From the NCBI RefSeq assembly GCF_000613285.1, contig NZ_BAIN01000007.1, positions 1-64,000 of the forward strand: DNA of 64,000 bases, in the 5' to 3' direction. This document shows positions 19,252 through 29,090 of this stretch, piece after piece. Position 1 is the first letter of the stretch. Each line of letters opens with the position of its first letter. Under the pieces are notes generated by a model. The model made no database searches. It was not told where the DNA came from and saw only the letters and a program-made list of their open reading frames with translations. The translations under genes were made by a program, and so were the position numbers. The stretch comes from Acetobacter papayae JCM 25143 (lineage in GTDB: Bacteria; Pseudomonadota; Alphaproteobacteria; Acetobacterales; Acetobacteraceae).

Positions 19252-20846
19252 ATGTCTTCAGGCAAGACTGATGTTGTTATCATAGGGAGCGGTGCAGCCG
19301 GCTGCGTAGTCGCGTCTTATGTGGCAGAACACACAGATGCGACAGTCACTCTGCTTGAAGCAGGTGGAACGGATCAGGACCCTTTGATCAAGATTCCTGG
19401 TGGGTTCGCAAAAATCCTTCAGTATGACAAGCATATGTGGCAGTACAATACAGTGCCGATGTATGGTACTGCCCGTCCTTATCGCTCGGGTAAAGTGCTG
19501 GGGGGCAGCACATCGGTCAATGCCGTATGCTATGTCCGGGGGCAGCCGCGTGACTATGATTCCTGGCAGGTGGCGGCAGGGGGTGAAGGCCGCTGGTCTT
19601 ATGCCGACATGTTGCCTCATTTTGTTGCTCAGGAATGTAACGATACGTTCCATGACGCCTATCATGGTATTGATGGGACGCTTCAAGTTCAGCTTACAAA
19701 AAATATTAACGAGTTGAATCAGATTTGTGTCAAAGCGTTCCAGGAATACGGCCTACCCTATAATGTGGATTATAATGGTGCCAGCCAGATAGGTGTTTCA
19801 CCGGTTCAGACAAACATCAGCAAGGCCAAACGGTGTAGCGCCGTGGATGCCTATCTCCGCAAGCATATGAAATCAGGCCGCGTCAATGTTGTGACCGGAG
19901 CGACTGTAACCCGTGTGCTGATCGAGAACGGCAAGGCCTATGGTGTCGAATATCTGGTAAAAGGCAAGTACCACAGACTGTTGGCTGATGACGTCATCTT
20001 GTCTGCCGGTGCGGTTCATAGCCCGAAAATTCTTATGCATTCCGGTGTGGGCCCGGCGGAGCAGCTTCAGAAATTTGGAATAGACGTCAAGGTTGATGCA
20101 CCAGAAGTTGGTGAAAATCTGCAGGATCATCCATTTTCTGTGTCCGCTCCTATGTGAGAGGTAATATCGGGTATCAGAATATTTCTTCTGGTCTGGGCAC
20201 GGCCAAGGCAGCGTTGCAATATCTGTTGACCAAGGATGGGCCGGCTGCGGGTAACTGTATCGAAACAGTTTCGCACTGGAATCCCGATGATCTGACAGCA
20301 GATCCGACAATCCAGTGCTACCATGTGCCGGTAATTTCCGAGGATGGGCTTATTCCAACCGGGAAACGCTCGGGCGTCACGCTTGAACTGGTCATTCTGC
20401 AGCCCGATAGTCGTGGTTGGGTGCGGTTGGCCGATGCAGACCCCACATCAATGCCACAGATCAATCCGAACTTCATTGGTGATGAACGTGACCTGAAGAA
20501 GGCTGTTGGAGCGGTTAAGGCCATTCGTGCGGTTATGCAACAGCAGTCACTTACCGCTGTGCTCGAAGAGGAGCTTGAGCCCGGTGTGGAAACTCAGAGT
20601 GACGAGGCGATTGGTCAGTGGGTGAGAAAGGTTGCCAATACTATGTGGCATCCTGTGGGCACATGCCGCATGGGGGCTGACAGCAGGTCTGTTGTTGATG
20701 CACGCCTGCGTGTGCGTGGCGTCAGTAACCTGAGAGTTATTGACGCATCGATTATGCCTAATATTGTCAGCGCCAATACCAATGCACCAACACAGGCTTT
20801 GGCCCGGAACGGGGCTGCAATGTTCGTAGAAGATCGCCGACAGTAA
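19252..20846 (+). pseudogene. GMC-family FAD alcohol dehydrogenase (one frameshift)
   Basis: Glucose-methanol-choline oxidoreductase, about 531 aa when reframed, related to choline and AlkJ-type alcohol dehydrogenases. Visible: VVIIGSGAAGCVVASYVAEH (FAD binding), KVLGGSTSVNAVCYVRGQP (GMC signature 1), AGAVHSPKILMHSGVGP (signature 2), TMWHPVGTCRMG with the catalytic histidine, and the second active-site region SANTNAPTQALARNG. No signal peptide. The frame breaks near 20138 after NLQDHPF and resumes as VRSYVRGNIGYQ; loss of one base explains this. It forms an operon with an Amt-fold protein and an aldehyde dehydrogenase behind a NicR-type palindrome. Substrate unknown. Confidence 0.85.
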
Positions 20847-20937
20847 AGTCAGCGTCTATTCCAATTAAAACGATGGCTCAAGGGCATTCCAAAGTGGAAT
20901 GTCCGACAGTGCAGCTATGTGCAAACGGAGGCCAATT

Positions 20938-22273
20938 ATGTATACAGAACAGGTCTCAACAGATAACATTGTTTCGGCGTTTATCTATTTTGTCAGCGCT
21001 GTCAGTGTCCTGTTTGTGGTTATTGGTTTGGGATTGATTGATTCTGGACTGGCCAGAAAAAAGAATGTTCTGCACACATGGGTGCAGAAATTTGTGGCCT
21101 GCCTACTCGGTGGCGCTGGCATGGGAGTGTGTGGCTACGCAATCTGGCAATGGCAGTTTTATACTGCTTTTGGGGTTGATGGCGCCTTGAAACAGGCTCT
21201 TAGCGACTGGTGGTTAGGTAGTCATGCGGTAACAACAGCTTCTGTTATGCTGGACCCCAAGGCAGTGCCAGAAGCAGATGTGCAGCAGGTCTTTGTCGTA
21301 TTTTTCATTACTTTTGCAATGGCCACGATAGGCTTATTCATAGCGGAACGATCGAGCGCATAAAAAGTGCTCCACTTTATACAATGGCTTTTATCGCTGG
21401 ACTGATTTTCTGCCCCTTGGCGGGATATCTAACATGGGGGCCGCTTTCGCCCCTGACCAATCTCGGCTTGCACGATTTTGAAGGTGTTCTGCCGCTTTAT
21501 GTATTTGCGGGCACATGGTCGCTTATTGTTGCATGGCGGCTTGGGCCAAGGGCGGGAGTGTTCAGCCTGATCCGCTTGGTCTTAAGCCTGGAGCCAGTAA
21601 TTATGCATCGGTAGCACTGGGGGCCTTTTTCATCATGGTCGCTGTGCCGCTTGTTGCGATCGGCTCAACATGGATTGCACCGGGCAAAGGCGTGTCAGGT
21701 ATTTCAATGACGCAATCTGGTATTGGTATCATTCTGGTCAATGTCTTCTGTGCTTTACTTGGCGGCGGCATTGCGGGAGCGATTGTAGCGTGCCTGACAA
21801 AAGAGCCGGTATGGGTGTTTTTCGGGCCTGTGGCAGGGGCAGTAATGTGTGGTACCCTGTTTGATATTGGTACATCTCTGCAGTGTGTTTTGTTTGGCAT
21901 GGGGGGACCGATTGTAGCCATGCTGACATCTCGTCTGATCAGCCTGCTGAAAATCGATGAACCCAAGGTTGTTCCGCTTGGTCTTGGCCCGGGCGCGGTT
22001 GGCGCTATTCTGGTTGGCTTTGTGCATTGGGGAAAAGCTACAGCCGGTTTTCCTGACCTGACAGGAGAGTTTGCGCCGGGGCATGCGCACATTACCCCAC
22101 TTCTGCAACTGGAGGGTGTGCTGGCTGTCATGGCGTTGGCTACGGTACCTGCTCTGCTGATTTGTCTGGTGTTCGAGAAAACGTCAGGGTTGCGGATTTC
22201 CAGGCAGTGTGAGGTCGATGGCATGGACGTAACATACTGGTCAAAAAATGCTGAGGAAATCACCGCCAAATGA
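20938..22273 (+). pseudogene. Amt-fold membrane transporter lacking both pore histidines (frameshifted twice)
   Basis: Multi-pass protein of about 445 aa resembling ammonium transporters: GLIDSGLARKKNVLHTWVQKF matches the GLxRKKNVL region of Amt helix 1, IKSAPLYTMAFIAG and HDFEGVLPLYVFAGT match the following blocks, and KIDEPKVVPLGLGPGAVG matches the VDDPxxxFGVHGxxG block. In AmtB, two histidines line the pore (H168 and H318 in E. coli); here those positions read Tyr and Leu. Frames change near 21347 (AERIERIKSAP) and near 21555 (GPRAG to KGGSVQPDP), each by one lost base. GGAGG precedes the ATG by 6 bases; the stop overlaps the ALDH start (ATGA). Substrate may not be ammonium. Confidence 0.75.
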
Positions 22274-23805
22274 GCACAATAAAAAATGCAGGGAGTGTTC
22301 TTGATATGGAATATGCATCCAGCCCACAGTATTCAGATAGCCTGAAAGCATTCCTGCAGCGTAGGCATGGGCTTTATATTGGGGGGCAATGGTGCGAAGC
22401 CGAAGGTACGGAACGGATTGCCGTTATCGACCCGGCAACGGGCAAAGCGATTAGCAGTATTGCCGCTGGTAACGGGCAGGATATTGATCGTGCGGTGAAT
22501 GCCGCACGATCAACATTCAAGCAAGGAGCATGGGCGGACATGACGCCGCTTGAACGCTCTAAATTACTGTTTCGTTTTGCCGCAGTGTTGGAAGAGCATG
22601 CCGATGAACTGGCTGAGATGGAAGCCGTGGATGCAGGCAAGTCCGTAGTTTATGCCCGGCATGCGGATCTGGCCCTCTCTTGCAACATTTATCATTACAT
22701 GGCCGGGTGGGCTACCAAGCTGAATGGCGAGGCTATCAAGCTGGCTGGTAGTGCAGGTGGACATGCTTATTCCTTACGCGAACCTGTGGGAGTGGCGGGG
22801 CTGATTGTGCCGTGGAATTTTCCTATGGTGCTGCTGGCTTACAAACTGGCGCCAGCCTTGGCTGCCGGCTGTACTGTTGTGATCAAGCCTGCTGAAAACA
22901 CATCACTGACGACATTGCGACTGGCCGAGCTTGCTGAATTGGCAGGTATGCCGGCCGGTGTTATTAATGTCGTAACCGGCTTTGGAGCAGAAGCAGGGGG
23001 GGCTCTCGTCCGTCATCCAGATGTAGACAAAGTTGCCTTTACCGGTTCTACGGATGTTGGGCGGCAGATCGCAATCATGGCGGCGCAAAGCAACCTCAAA
23101 CGGGTAACACTTGAGTTGGGAGGAAAGTCTCCAGTTCTGGTTATGCCGGATGCGGACGTTGAGAAAACGGTCGCAGGTGTGATGAGAGGGATTTTCTTCA
23201 ATCAAGGTCAGGTTTGCACAGCCGGTTCACGGTTATATCTACCGCGTTCTTTGCATGATACAGTTGTGGCAGAACTATCCGCAGCGATAGATAATCTGGT
23301 TTGCGGCCACGGCCTTGATACAGCGGTTACAATGGGGCCGTTGATTTCTCAGGAGCAAAAAGAGCGTGTTCTGGGCTACATCAACGCAGCAGAATCGGCT
23401 GGAGCAACGATTGTGCAGGGGAAAATTCCTGCAGAAACAGGCGGTTTTTTTGTGCCGGCCACTCTCATTGTCAACGCAACATCCAGCATGTCATGCGTTA
23501 CGGAAGAAATTTTTGGTCCGGTACTCAGCATCATCCTTTATGAAGATGAAGAAATCGAAAAGCTTGTTTCTGACGCCAACGATACTGTTTTCGGGTTGGC
23601 TGCCAGTATCTGGACGCAGAATTTTGAACGGGCTCATAAGCTTGCCGCACGCGTAGAGGCTGGTACGGTATGGATCAATACCCATAATTATTTTGATCCG
23701 ACACTGCCGTTCGGCGGGATGAAACAATCGGGTTGGGGGCGTGAGGGAGGTTTTGAAGCAATCCGCATGTTTACAGAGATAAAGGCAGTATGCTCGGGAT
23801 ACTAA
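22270..23805 (+). CDS. NAD(P)-dependent aldehyde dehydrogenase (BetB/AldA class)
   Basis: Intact ALDH-superfamily enzyme (511 aa). Catalytic features: PWNFPMVLLAYKLAPALAAG, KPAENTSLTTL (cofactor lysine), FTGSTDVGRQI, the glutamate of VTLELGGKSPVLV, the nucleophilic cysteine of FFNQGQVCTAGSRLY, and EEIFGPVLS. Closest in feel to betaine-aldehyde or gamma-aminobutyraldehyde dehydrogenases. Its start overlaps the stop of the Amt-like gene, so alcohol dehydrogenase, transporter and ALDH are co-transcribed. Together they suggest uptake of an alcohol or aldehyde (perhaps an N-containing one) and its oxidation to an acid. Confidence 0.92.
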   Translation: MSTIKNAGSVLDMEYASSPQYSDSLKAFLQRRHGLYIGGQWCEAEGTERIAVIDPATGKAISSIAAGNGQDIDRAVNAARSTFKQGAWADMTPLERSKLLFRFAAVLEEHADELAEMEAVDAGKSVVYARHADLALSCNIYHYMAGWATKLNGEAIKLAGSAGGHAYSLREPVGVAGLIVPWNFPMVLLAYKLAPALAAGCTVVIKPAENTSLTTLRLAELAELAGMPAGVINVVTGFGAEAGGALVRHPDVDKVAFTGSTDVGRQIAIMAAQSNLKRVTLELGGKSPVLVMPDADVEKTVAGVMRGIFFNQGQVCTAGSRLYLPRSLHDTVVAELSAAIDNLVCGHGLDTAVTMGPLISQEQKERVLGYINAAESAGATIVQGKIPAETGGFFVPATLIVNATSSMSCVTEEIFGPVLSIILYEDEEIEKLVSDANDTVFGLAASIWTQNFERAHKLAARVEAGTVWINTHNYFDPTLPFGGMKQSGWGREGGFEAIRMFTEIKAVCSGY

Positions 23806-23813
23806 ACATTTGC

Positions 23814-23945
23814 CTAGGATCAAGTTTCATAGCCGGAGCATGATGGTTGCGGCGAGGCAGATGGCCGAGAAGAAGATGGTGGGGCATCTGTCATAGCGTG
23901 TTGCAACCTGCTTCCAGTTTGTGAGCCTCCCGAACATGTGAGGTT
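23814..23945 (-). mobile_element. 3' relic of an IS5-family (IS427-like) element
   Basis: On the minus strand this reads the transposase tail MFGRLTNWKQVATRYDRC followed by PTIFFSAICLAATIMLRL and a stop. It corresponds to the end of the elements at 9096, 34164 and 46165; the terminal repeat (CCTAGGATCAAG) is degenerate and the rest is gone. Non-functional. Confidence 0.75.
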
Positions 23946-24019
23946 CTAAAAACCCACTGGTTTTTTTTGTGTTCTCTGTAATTCCATTTTTTCTGCGTCG
24001 GTTGGGGGGGGGGCGAGCC

Positions 24020-24605
24020 GCCTTCTTTCTTTGATGTTGAAGGGCGCTTGGCTCGTCTGAGCTGGTTTGGCGATCAACTTGAGGCTGTGGATTTCTAAGT
24101 GTTCCGCCTTTATCTGGACAAGACTCTGTCCTATTCAGACGGGTGTAAGAGTGGGGGCCGCAGTTTGATCCGGTAATGATGTTCAAGATTTAGGTGAACC
24201 AGACATTGAACAATCTGTCTAACGAACGGAAAGAATACTTGATCAATGATCGTCTCTCCTTCATGCGTTTCCTCGGTATGGGACTGTCTGCCTGCGTGCC
24301 GGATGCCAAGACCGTCTGGTTGTTCCGTGAGCGTCTGTCACAGTTGGGAGCATTGATGTTTTGTTCAACCGTTTTGATGCAACCTTGCGGAATGTCGGTT
24401 ATTTACAGATGTTAGGCCAGATACTGGACGCAACATTCGTGTCAGCTCCAAAGTAGCGCAACTCCAATGCTGAGAAGGCGTATATGCGAGCAGGTCAGAT
24501 TCCACAGGACTGGCAGGATAAGCCGTCAAGGCAGGCTCACAAGGACCGTCATGCGCGATGAACAGTGAAGTTCACGAAAGCGAAGCGGCAAGAGTGTGCC
24601 CTAAC
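24020..24605 (+). mobile_element. 5' half of a second IS5-type transposase gene, degraded
   Basis: The plus strand carries broken pieces of an IS5-family transposase (a different group from the IS427-like relics): FFDVEGRLARL, FRLYLDKTLSYSDGCKSGG, then [39 protein letters not shown] and finally KFTKAKR before homology ends near 24580. Several stops and shifts interrupt it. The C-terminal half of the same kind of transposase appears at 26531. A run of ten G residues at about 24004-24013 lies near its left edge. Confidence 0.75.
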
Positions 24606-24702
24606 AGATTGAATGGGGGAAATAACACATAAAAATTGTCAGCCATGGCGCTTTTGGAGCCCCATGAGCTGACATGTTCACTCATAATTTTCGAAAAAAT
24701 TA

Positions 24703-26180
24703 TTAAATAGGCAAAGTTGCTAAAGCAGCGACAACACCTTGAGAGCGTATAATTTTTCTTAACTGTATAACTTTCTGGTCAAGGATACTGCTATCCAAAT
24801 CTCTCCATGTATCAAATGCAGGTAATTGCAATGCTGCCGCATAGTCATCTGAATGAATTAGTGTATCCTGATCCTTGCTATATGAGGGCTCAGTGATCAG
24901 ATAAGTTTGGCCTTGCATGTCTACCCCTCGCAACATTTCCAGATATGCAGCCATACCAAAAGCGATACGAGAACATTCAGTCTTGTTAATGAGAATATGG
25001 CGCACGGTTTCAGTCCAGAAAACTTGAATTTTTGCACTACCGTCACTTGCAATGCGTAAAGTCTGATCTGCCATAGCGGGGTTAGAAAAGCGGTTGATGA
25101 CACTTTCCATGTAGTCTTGCAAATTTATTCCAAGAGGTGCCGTGAGCGTAGGTATAACATCCAGTGTAAGGAATTTTTCTATATTCTTCTTGAGCTGTGG
25201 ATCTCCAATGGCGTGATCGACAAGCGTGTACCCCATTAGAATTGCAGGAAAGCTTAACATAATGTGGGCTGCATTCAGCATCCGGATTTTAATATGCTCG
25301 TAATCCGTTACATCAGAAACAAATTGGACACCTACTTGTTCTAGTGGAGGGCAGCCATCTGCGAAACTGTCTTCCAGAACCCATTGGTGAAAATCCTCAG
25401 CAACAACGGGAAGGTCGTCATTTAATCCGTTTTCAGAATTCAGTTGTCGAGCGATGTCTGTTGTGACAGTAGGTGTGATACGGTCAACCATGGCGTTCGG
25501 GAATGTTGCATTCTGCGCAATCCATTCAGCTAGTGCAGGATCTCGCGCGTGAGCAAATCCAAGAAATGCCTTACGTGCAACATCTCCATTATGACGAAGA
25601 TTATCGCAAGACATGATTGTAAAAGCCTTCATGCCTGCATCACGTCGACGACGGAGGCCTTCTACGACATAACCAAAAATTGTTTCTGGTTTGGAGGGAT
25701 TATTCAGATCTTTCTGAACAGAGATTGAGCGAAGGTCAAATTCTCCAGTTACCTCATTTATATTGTATCCTCCTTCAGTTATTGTCATAGACACAATTCG
25801 AATTTCTGGATTGCTGAGATGCTGTAATACAGCTTCCGGATCTGCGGGAGCTAGAAGATAGTCACGAAGTGCAGCAATGATCCGCACCGATCGTTTGCCA
25901 GAAGGAGCACATTCTGTCAGAGAATATAGCAGTTCTGAGCTTTGAACATTTCTGCTTTTTTGCGGGAATGGTCGCCAGATGTAAGGCCGACGCCAACAAT
26001 ACCCCAATTGGGGTTTGTTTTTAGTGTTTTTTCTACATAAAAAGCTTCATGAGCCCGGAAAAAATTACCAACACCAAAATGAAGAATACCGTTTCGTATA
26101 TCCTTTGGATTATAATCTGGCACATGAGTGGAGGATTTTATATTTTGGATATTGTTGAAAGTTAGCATTTGTTTATCCAT
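24703..26180 (-). pseudogene. Mannitol 2-dehydrogenase (one frameshift)
   Basis: Long-chain polyol dehydrogenase (about 492 aa) interconverting D-mannitol and D-fructose with NAD(P). Landmarks: GILHFGVGNFFRAHEAFYVE (nucleotide binding), SMTITEGGYNINEVTGEFDL, MSCDNLRHNG, VDRITPTVTTDIAR, VVAEDFHQWVLED, and KIRMLNAAHIMLSFPAILMG containing the catalytic lysine and histidine neighbourhood. The frame shifts near 25922, after MFKAQNC, and resumes as LYSLTECAPSGKRSVR; one base is lost. Start at 26180 (MDKQMLTF) is uncertain, as no good ribosome site is seen. The gene is clearly more AT-rich than its neighbours and sits between two halves of IS5 transposase genes, so it may have been acquired or displaced. 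Confidence 0.88.
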
Positions 26181-26404
26181 AAAAATGAAGACTGAAATCA
26201 GTATAAAAATATATAATTTAAATTCAACAGGCAAACATATTTTTATGAGCGCATTGTTAAAATAAATCATATTTTTGGTTTTAATGTATTTTTCATTTAT
26301 ATTTTTTGTTTAAAGCGCTTAAAAAATAAAATTTTTACATATGTAGATCGATGAATCTGTCAGATTTTGGTTAAAATACTCTAATTGTTTAGTTTTTTAA
26401 TTGT
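26181..26404. promoter_or_regulatory. Very AT-rich upstream region of mannitol dehydrogenase
   Basis: About 220 bases of mostly A and T, including TTGTTTAAAGCGCTTAAAAA, a partial palindrome around AGCGCT that could be an operator. No gene fits here. Confidence 0.35.
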
Positions 26405-26530
26405 CTAGAGAAAACTCCGAGATTTACTTTCGAAGTCGCGCCCGCTGTTTTCTCCGAGGCGAGAGAGCATCAGTTGCAAGTTTTCGACAAAACGCACGAT
26501 CAGGTGGATCACATCGCCTTCGTGCTGGAC
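26405..26530 (-). pseudogene. Possible dnaE2 3'-end relic
   Basis: The minus strand reads VQHEGDVIHLIVRFVENLQ and ends GRDFESKSRSFL with a stop. The order resembles the extreme C-terminus of error-prone DNA polymerase DnaE2 (xQREGEVIHLI, then a tail ending in KxKSRxFR). It begins where the adjacent IS fragment ends, so the rest would be lost. This is a resemblance judged by eye over about 42 residues. Confidence 0.4.
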
Positions 26531-27044
26531 GCTAAAGTTCATGAAAGCAAGACGGCGGGAAGATGGAAGCATGTCGTCTAAGGAACTGGCCATCCCGTTC
26601 TTTGGCTACAAAGCGCCTATTTCCATCGACCGGAAATTCCGGCTGATCCGCAAATGGAAGACGACGGATGCCGCTGCCTGTGATGGTGCCAGTTCGCGTG
26701 AGGTGCTGCTCGATAAAACCAATACGGTCTCAGGCGTTTGGGCAGGCACCGTCTACCGCTCGAAAGCCAACGATGTCTTAATAGACAAAGAGGGTTACGT
26801 CTCGAAGGTCCATCGTAAGAAGCCCCATCTCAAGCCTATGCCCCGCTATATCCAGCGGCCTAATGCAGGGGGTGTCATCCGGTCGCGCGTTGAGCATGTC
26901 TTTGCCTATCAGACATCACAAATAGGCCTGTTCGTCCGGACAGTGGGTATTGCTAGGGCCACTATGAGGGGCGGCATCCGGGCCAATATCGCCTATAACA
27001 TGCGCCGTTTTCTGTTTCTGGAGAAGCTGAACGTGAGCGCGTAG
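26531..27044 (+). mobile_element. 3' half of an IS5-type transposase gene
   Basis: One open stretch reads KFMKARRREDGSMSSKELAI, FFGYKAPISIDRKFRLIRKW, then YRSKANDVLIDKEGYVSK and VIRSRVEHVFAYQTSQIGLF, the C-terminal DDE region of IS5-family transposases, ending RRFLFLEKLNVSA. The N-terminal half is absent here; a separate fragment at 24020-24605 carries that half and overlaps by about ten residues (KFxKAxRxE). Non-functional. Confidence 0.8.
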
Positions 27045-27179
27045 CCATCCAGATGGCGATAGTTGTCGATCTGCTCAAACCGAAGAGCGGAAGTCGCCGC
27101 GGGAACCATCAATCAGTATGCCACCTCTTTGGAATCACAAGCCAAGCGCATTAACAAACGGTTTTGTGATCCCTCTATG

Positions 27180-27470
27180 TGCCAGACCTTAACAGGGGCA
27201 GGTTGATGGAAGATCGTGCTACACTCCGTATTGTCTCGTAGCCTATTGGTAACTGGCTTGTTCACGGCATTGTAACGTCCGAGCAGGTTGAAAAAGCCAT
27301 CCATCGCACGGCCGCTATCGTGGAGGCTAAGAATGCCGATGTGCGGGCTACCGGCCGTTTCTGGGCGATATGGATGGCCCCGTACATCGTGCAGCGCAGG
27401 TGAAGGTGCCAGTCAGCCTGTGGTTATACGGAAGAAATCCCGCACCGTTACACAGGAGCGCGAAGAAGCG
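27180..27470 (+). pseudogene. Malate synthase G (glcB) relic
   Basis: Degraded fragments of the C-terminal region of malate synthase G: MEDRATLRI, then NWLVHGIVTSEQVEKAI, then in another frame YRPFLGDMDGPVHRAAQ and a remnant resembling the final NGYTEPILHxxRR block. Stops and shifts interrupt it, and no larger part of the gene remains. Real family signatures in the right order support the call; boundaries are approximate. It precedes lrgAB, relatives of which transport glycolate or pyruvate, so the context may once have been C2-acid metabolism. Confidence 0.55.
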
Positions 27471-27654
27471 GTGTGGCAGCTCACGCGCTGGTGTGTTGGC
27501 AGCATAGCCGTTCAACTGCATGAAGTGATACCGAGTGAAGTATGGTGCTTTCCTTGGCTCCTCCGCAGGCCGTACTGGCTTGACAGCGGGTGTTACGGTT
27601 TATCTTACGTTGTCGTTTTCCCTTTGTTCTGCGTTTCTTGGGGCGTGCGTTTTT

Positions 27655-28095
27655 ATGGTGCAGGCATTTTTCATCCTGCTTTTCTTCCAGTTTCTTGGGA
27701 CAGCCCTACAGGATGGCTTTCATCTATCCGTACCGGGGCCGGTCATCGGCATGTTCATGCTGGCCGCCTGTCTCATCGGCAGGAAACAGCTTTTCAGGAC
27801 AAGGCATATCAAGGCGACCGGATCTGCTTTTTCGGCGGAGCAGGAGGCCATTCCGCCAGATCTGGCACGTGTGTCGCGTAGCCTGATTGGTGCTCTTGGC
27901 CTCCTGTTTGTGCCTGCTGGTGCGGGTATAGCTGGCCAGTTTACGCTGCTGCGGGCCAATGTCTGGCCTGTCTGTGTGGCGCTTGTGGGTTCTACGCTGT
28001 TGGGGCTGGTGGTGACGGCGCTTGTCATGCAGGCCATGACACGGGGCCATGCCCCAGCAGAAAACCTTCCCGACAACGGGGGGCAGGTTCTTTAA
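27655..28095 (+). CDS. CidA/LrgA-family membrane protein
   Basis: Small holin-like membrane protein (146 aa). The family opening QAFFILLFFQFLGTALQDGFHLSVPGPVIGMFMLAACLI is present, followed by LGLLFVPAGAGIAGQF and two more hydrophobic segments, about four helices in all. I take the ATG at 27655 as start because family members begin here; the frame is open further upstream. It is followed after two bases by lrgB. LrgAB/CidAB pairs and their plant fusion PLGG1 are linked to control of murein hydrolases and to glycolate, glycerate or pyruvate transport. Confidence 0.85.
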   Translation: MVQAFFILLFFQFLGTALQDGFHLSVPGPVIGMFMLAACLIGRKQLFRTRHIKATGSAFSAEQEAIPPDLARVSRSLIGALGLLFVPAGAGIAGQFTLLRANVWPVCVALVGSTLLGLVVTALVMQAMTRGHAPAENLPDNGGQVL

Positions 28096-28097
28096 TC

Positions 28098-28823
28098 ATG
28101 ATAGCGGATTTATGGCGTCAGGCACTGGATTACGTTTTCCTATCACCCCAGTCTGCAGCTCTGGTGTGGTTGTGCGTCACGCTGGGGTCTTATGGGCTCG
28201 CCGTGCGGATGCAGATTCTGTGTGGGCGCGCTCCGTGGGTTAATCCGGTTCTGCTGTCGATTTGCTCTGTCGTGCTCCTGCTGTTCTGGACCGGCACGCC
28301 CTATGAAACGTATTTTCGCAGCACGAACATGATCCATTTCCTCCTTGGTCCGGCCACGGTGGCACTGGCTGTGCCTCTAGCCCAGTCCATAGGCCTTGTT
28401 CTGCGGAGCCTGCCAGCAATGACACTAGCTCTGCTGGCAGGCTCTGTTACTTCTGTTATCAGTGGTGTCGGGTTGGTGCTGTTATGCGGCGGGTCGCATG
28501 ATGTCGCTCTGTCGATGGCACCCAAGGCGGTAACAACTCCAATTGCTATCGCCATTACTCGACAGATCGGCGGTATAGCGTCTCTGACGGCGGTATTCGC
28601 CATTTTGGGAGGTATCATCGCTGCAGTATGTGGAGAGCCCCTTTTGCGACGTTGTGGCGTGCACGATTGGAGAGCGCATGGTCTGGCAGCAGGAATCGCC
28701 GGGAGTGGTATCGCCGCTGCACAAATTGCACAACGTGACCCGGTAGGGGCCGCCTTTGCCGCATTGGGTATAGGGCTGAACGGTCTAGTCACGGCTGTTC
28801 TTGTGCCGTTGTTTTTTCAATAG
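28098..28823 (+). CDS. LrgB-family membrane protein
   Basis: Partner of the preceding LrgA-like protein (241 aa, about six to seven hydrophobic segments). Conserved blocks: YFRSTNMIHFLLGPATVALA, MAPKAVTTPIAIAITRQIGG and GIAAAQIAQRDPVGAAFAAL, the last being characteristic of LrgB. Two bases separate the genes, so they form one operon. Likely a two-part transporter for small carboxylates such as pyruvate or glycolate; the cargo here is not shown by the sequence. Confidence 0.88.
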   Translation: MIADLWRQALDYVFLSPQSAALVWLCVTLGSYGLAVRMQILCGRAPWVNPVLLSICSVVLLLFWTGTPYETYFRSTNMIHFLLGPATVALAVPLAQSIGLVLRSLPAMTLALLAGSVTSVISGVGLVLLCGGSHDVALSMAPKAVTTPIAIAITRQIGGIASLTAVFAILGGIIAAVCGEPLLRRCGVHDWRAHGLAAGIAGSGIAAAQIAQRDPVGAAFAALGIGLNGLVTAVLVPLFFQ

Positions 28824-29090
28824 AGTCGTCAATCCTGCACTTTTCAGCACCGGCCTTTGTGTGGTGGTGCCAGTCTAACCATTTGGCTTTCCATTCCGCT
28901 TTGCGCTGTTCGAACACAACCCTGTGCGCTGCGGCTGCATCCTGCGCCGTGGAGGTCGCATCGACTGCAGCGGCGACGACCTCGGTGGGGCATCGCAGGA
29001 TTGCTGTGCCAAGGGATCTCGCGACTGCGTCGACGGCTCGGGCAAAGGCAATCAGGCCATGTTCATGGGGATGACTGTGATGGGTAGTGG
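28789..29090 (-). pseudogene. Orphan coding fragment, unrecognised
   Basis: The minus strand has an open frame of about 100 codons without a convincing start: HSHPHEHGLIAFARAVDAVA, then LRCPTEVVAAAVDATSTAQD, then FEQRKAEWKAKWLDWHHH. A TAG lies directly upstream. The helical, alanine-rich composition looks like real protein, but its end overlaps lrgB by 35 bases and I do not know the family. It may be a tail left by a rearrangement, or a shadow of nothing; no plus-strand gene fits this 450-base gap better. Confidence 0.3.

Noticed and set aside
23814-24605. One continuous IS element
   Set aside because: The left part is the reversed tail of an IS427-like transposase, and the right part is the plus-strand front of a different IS5 group; they are separate relics lying side by side.
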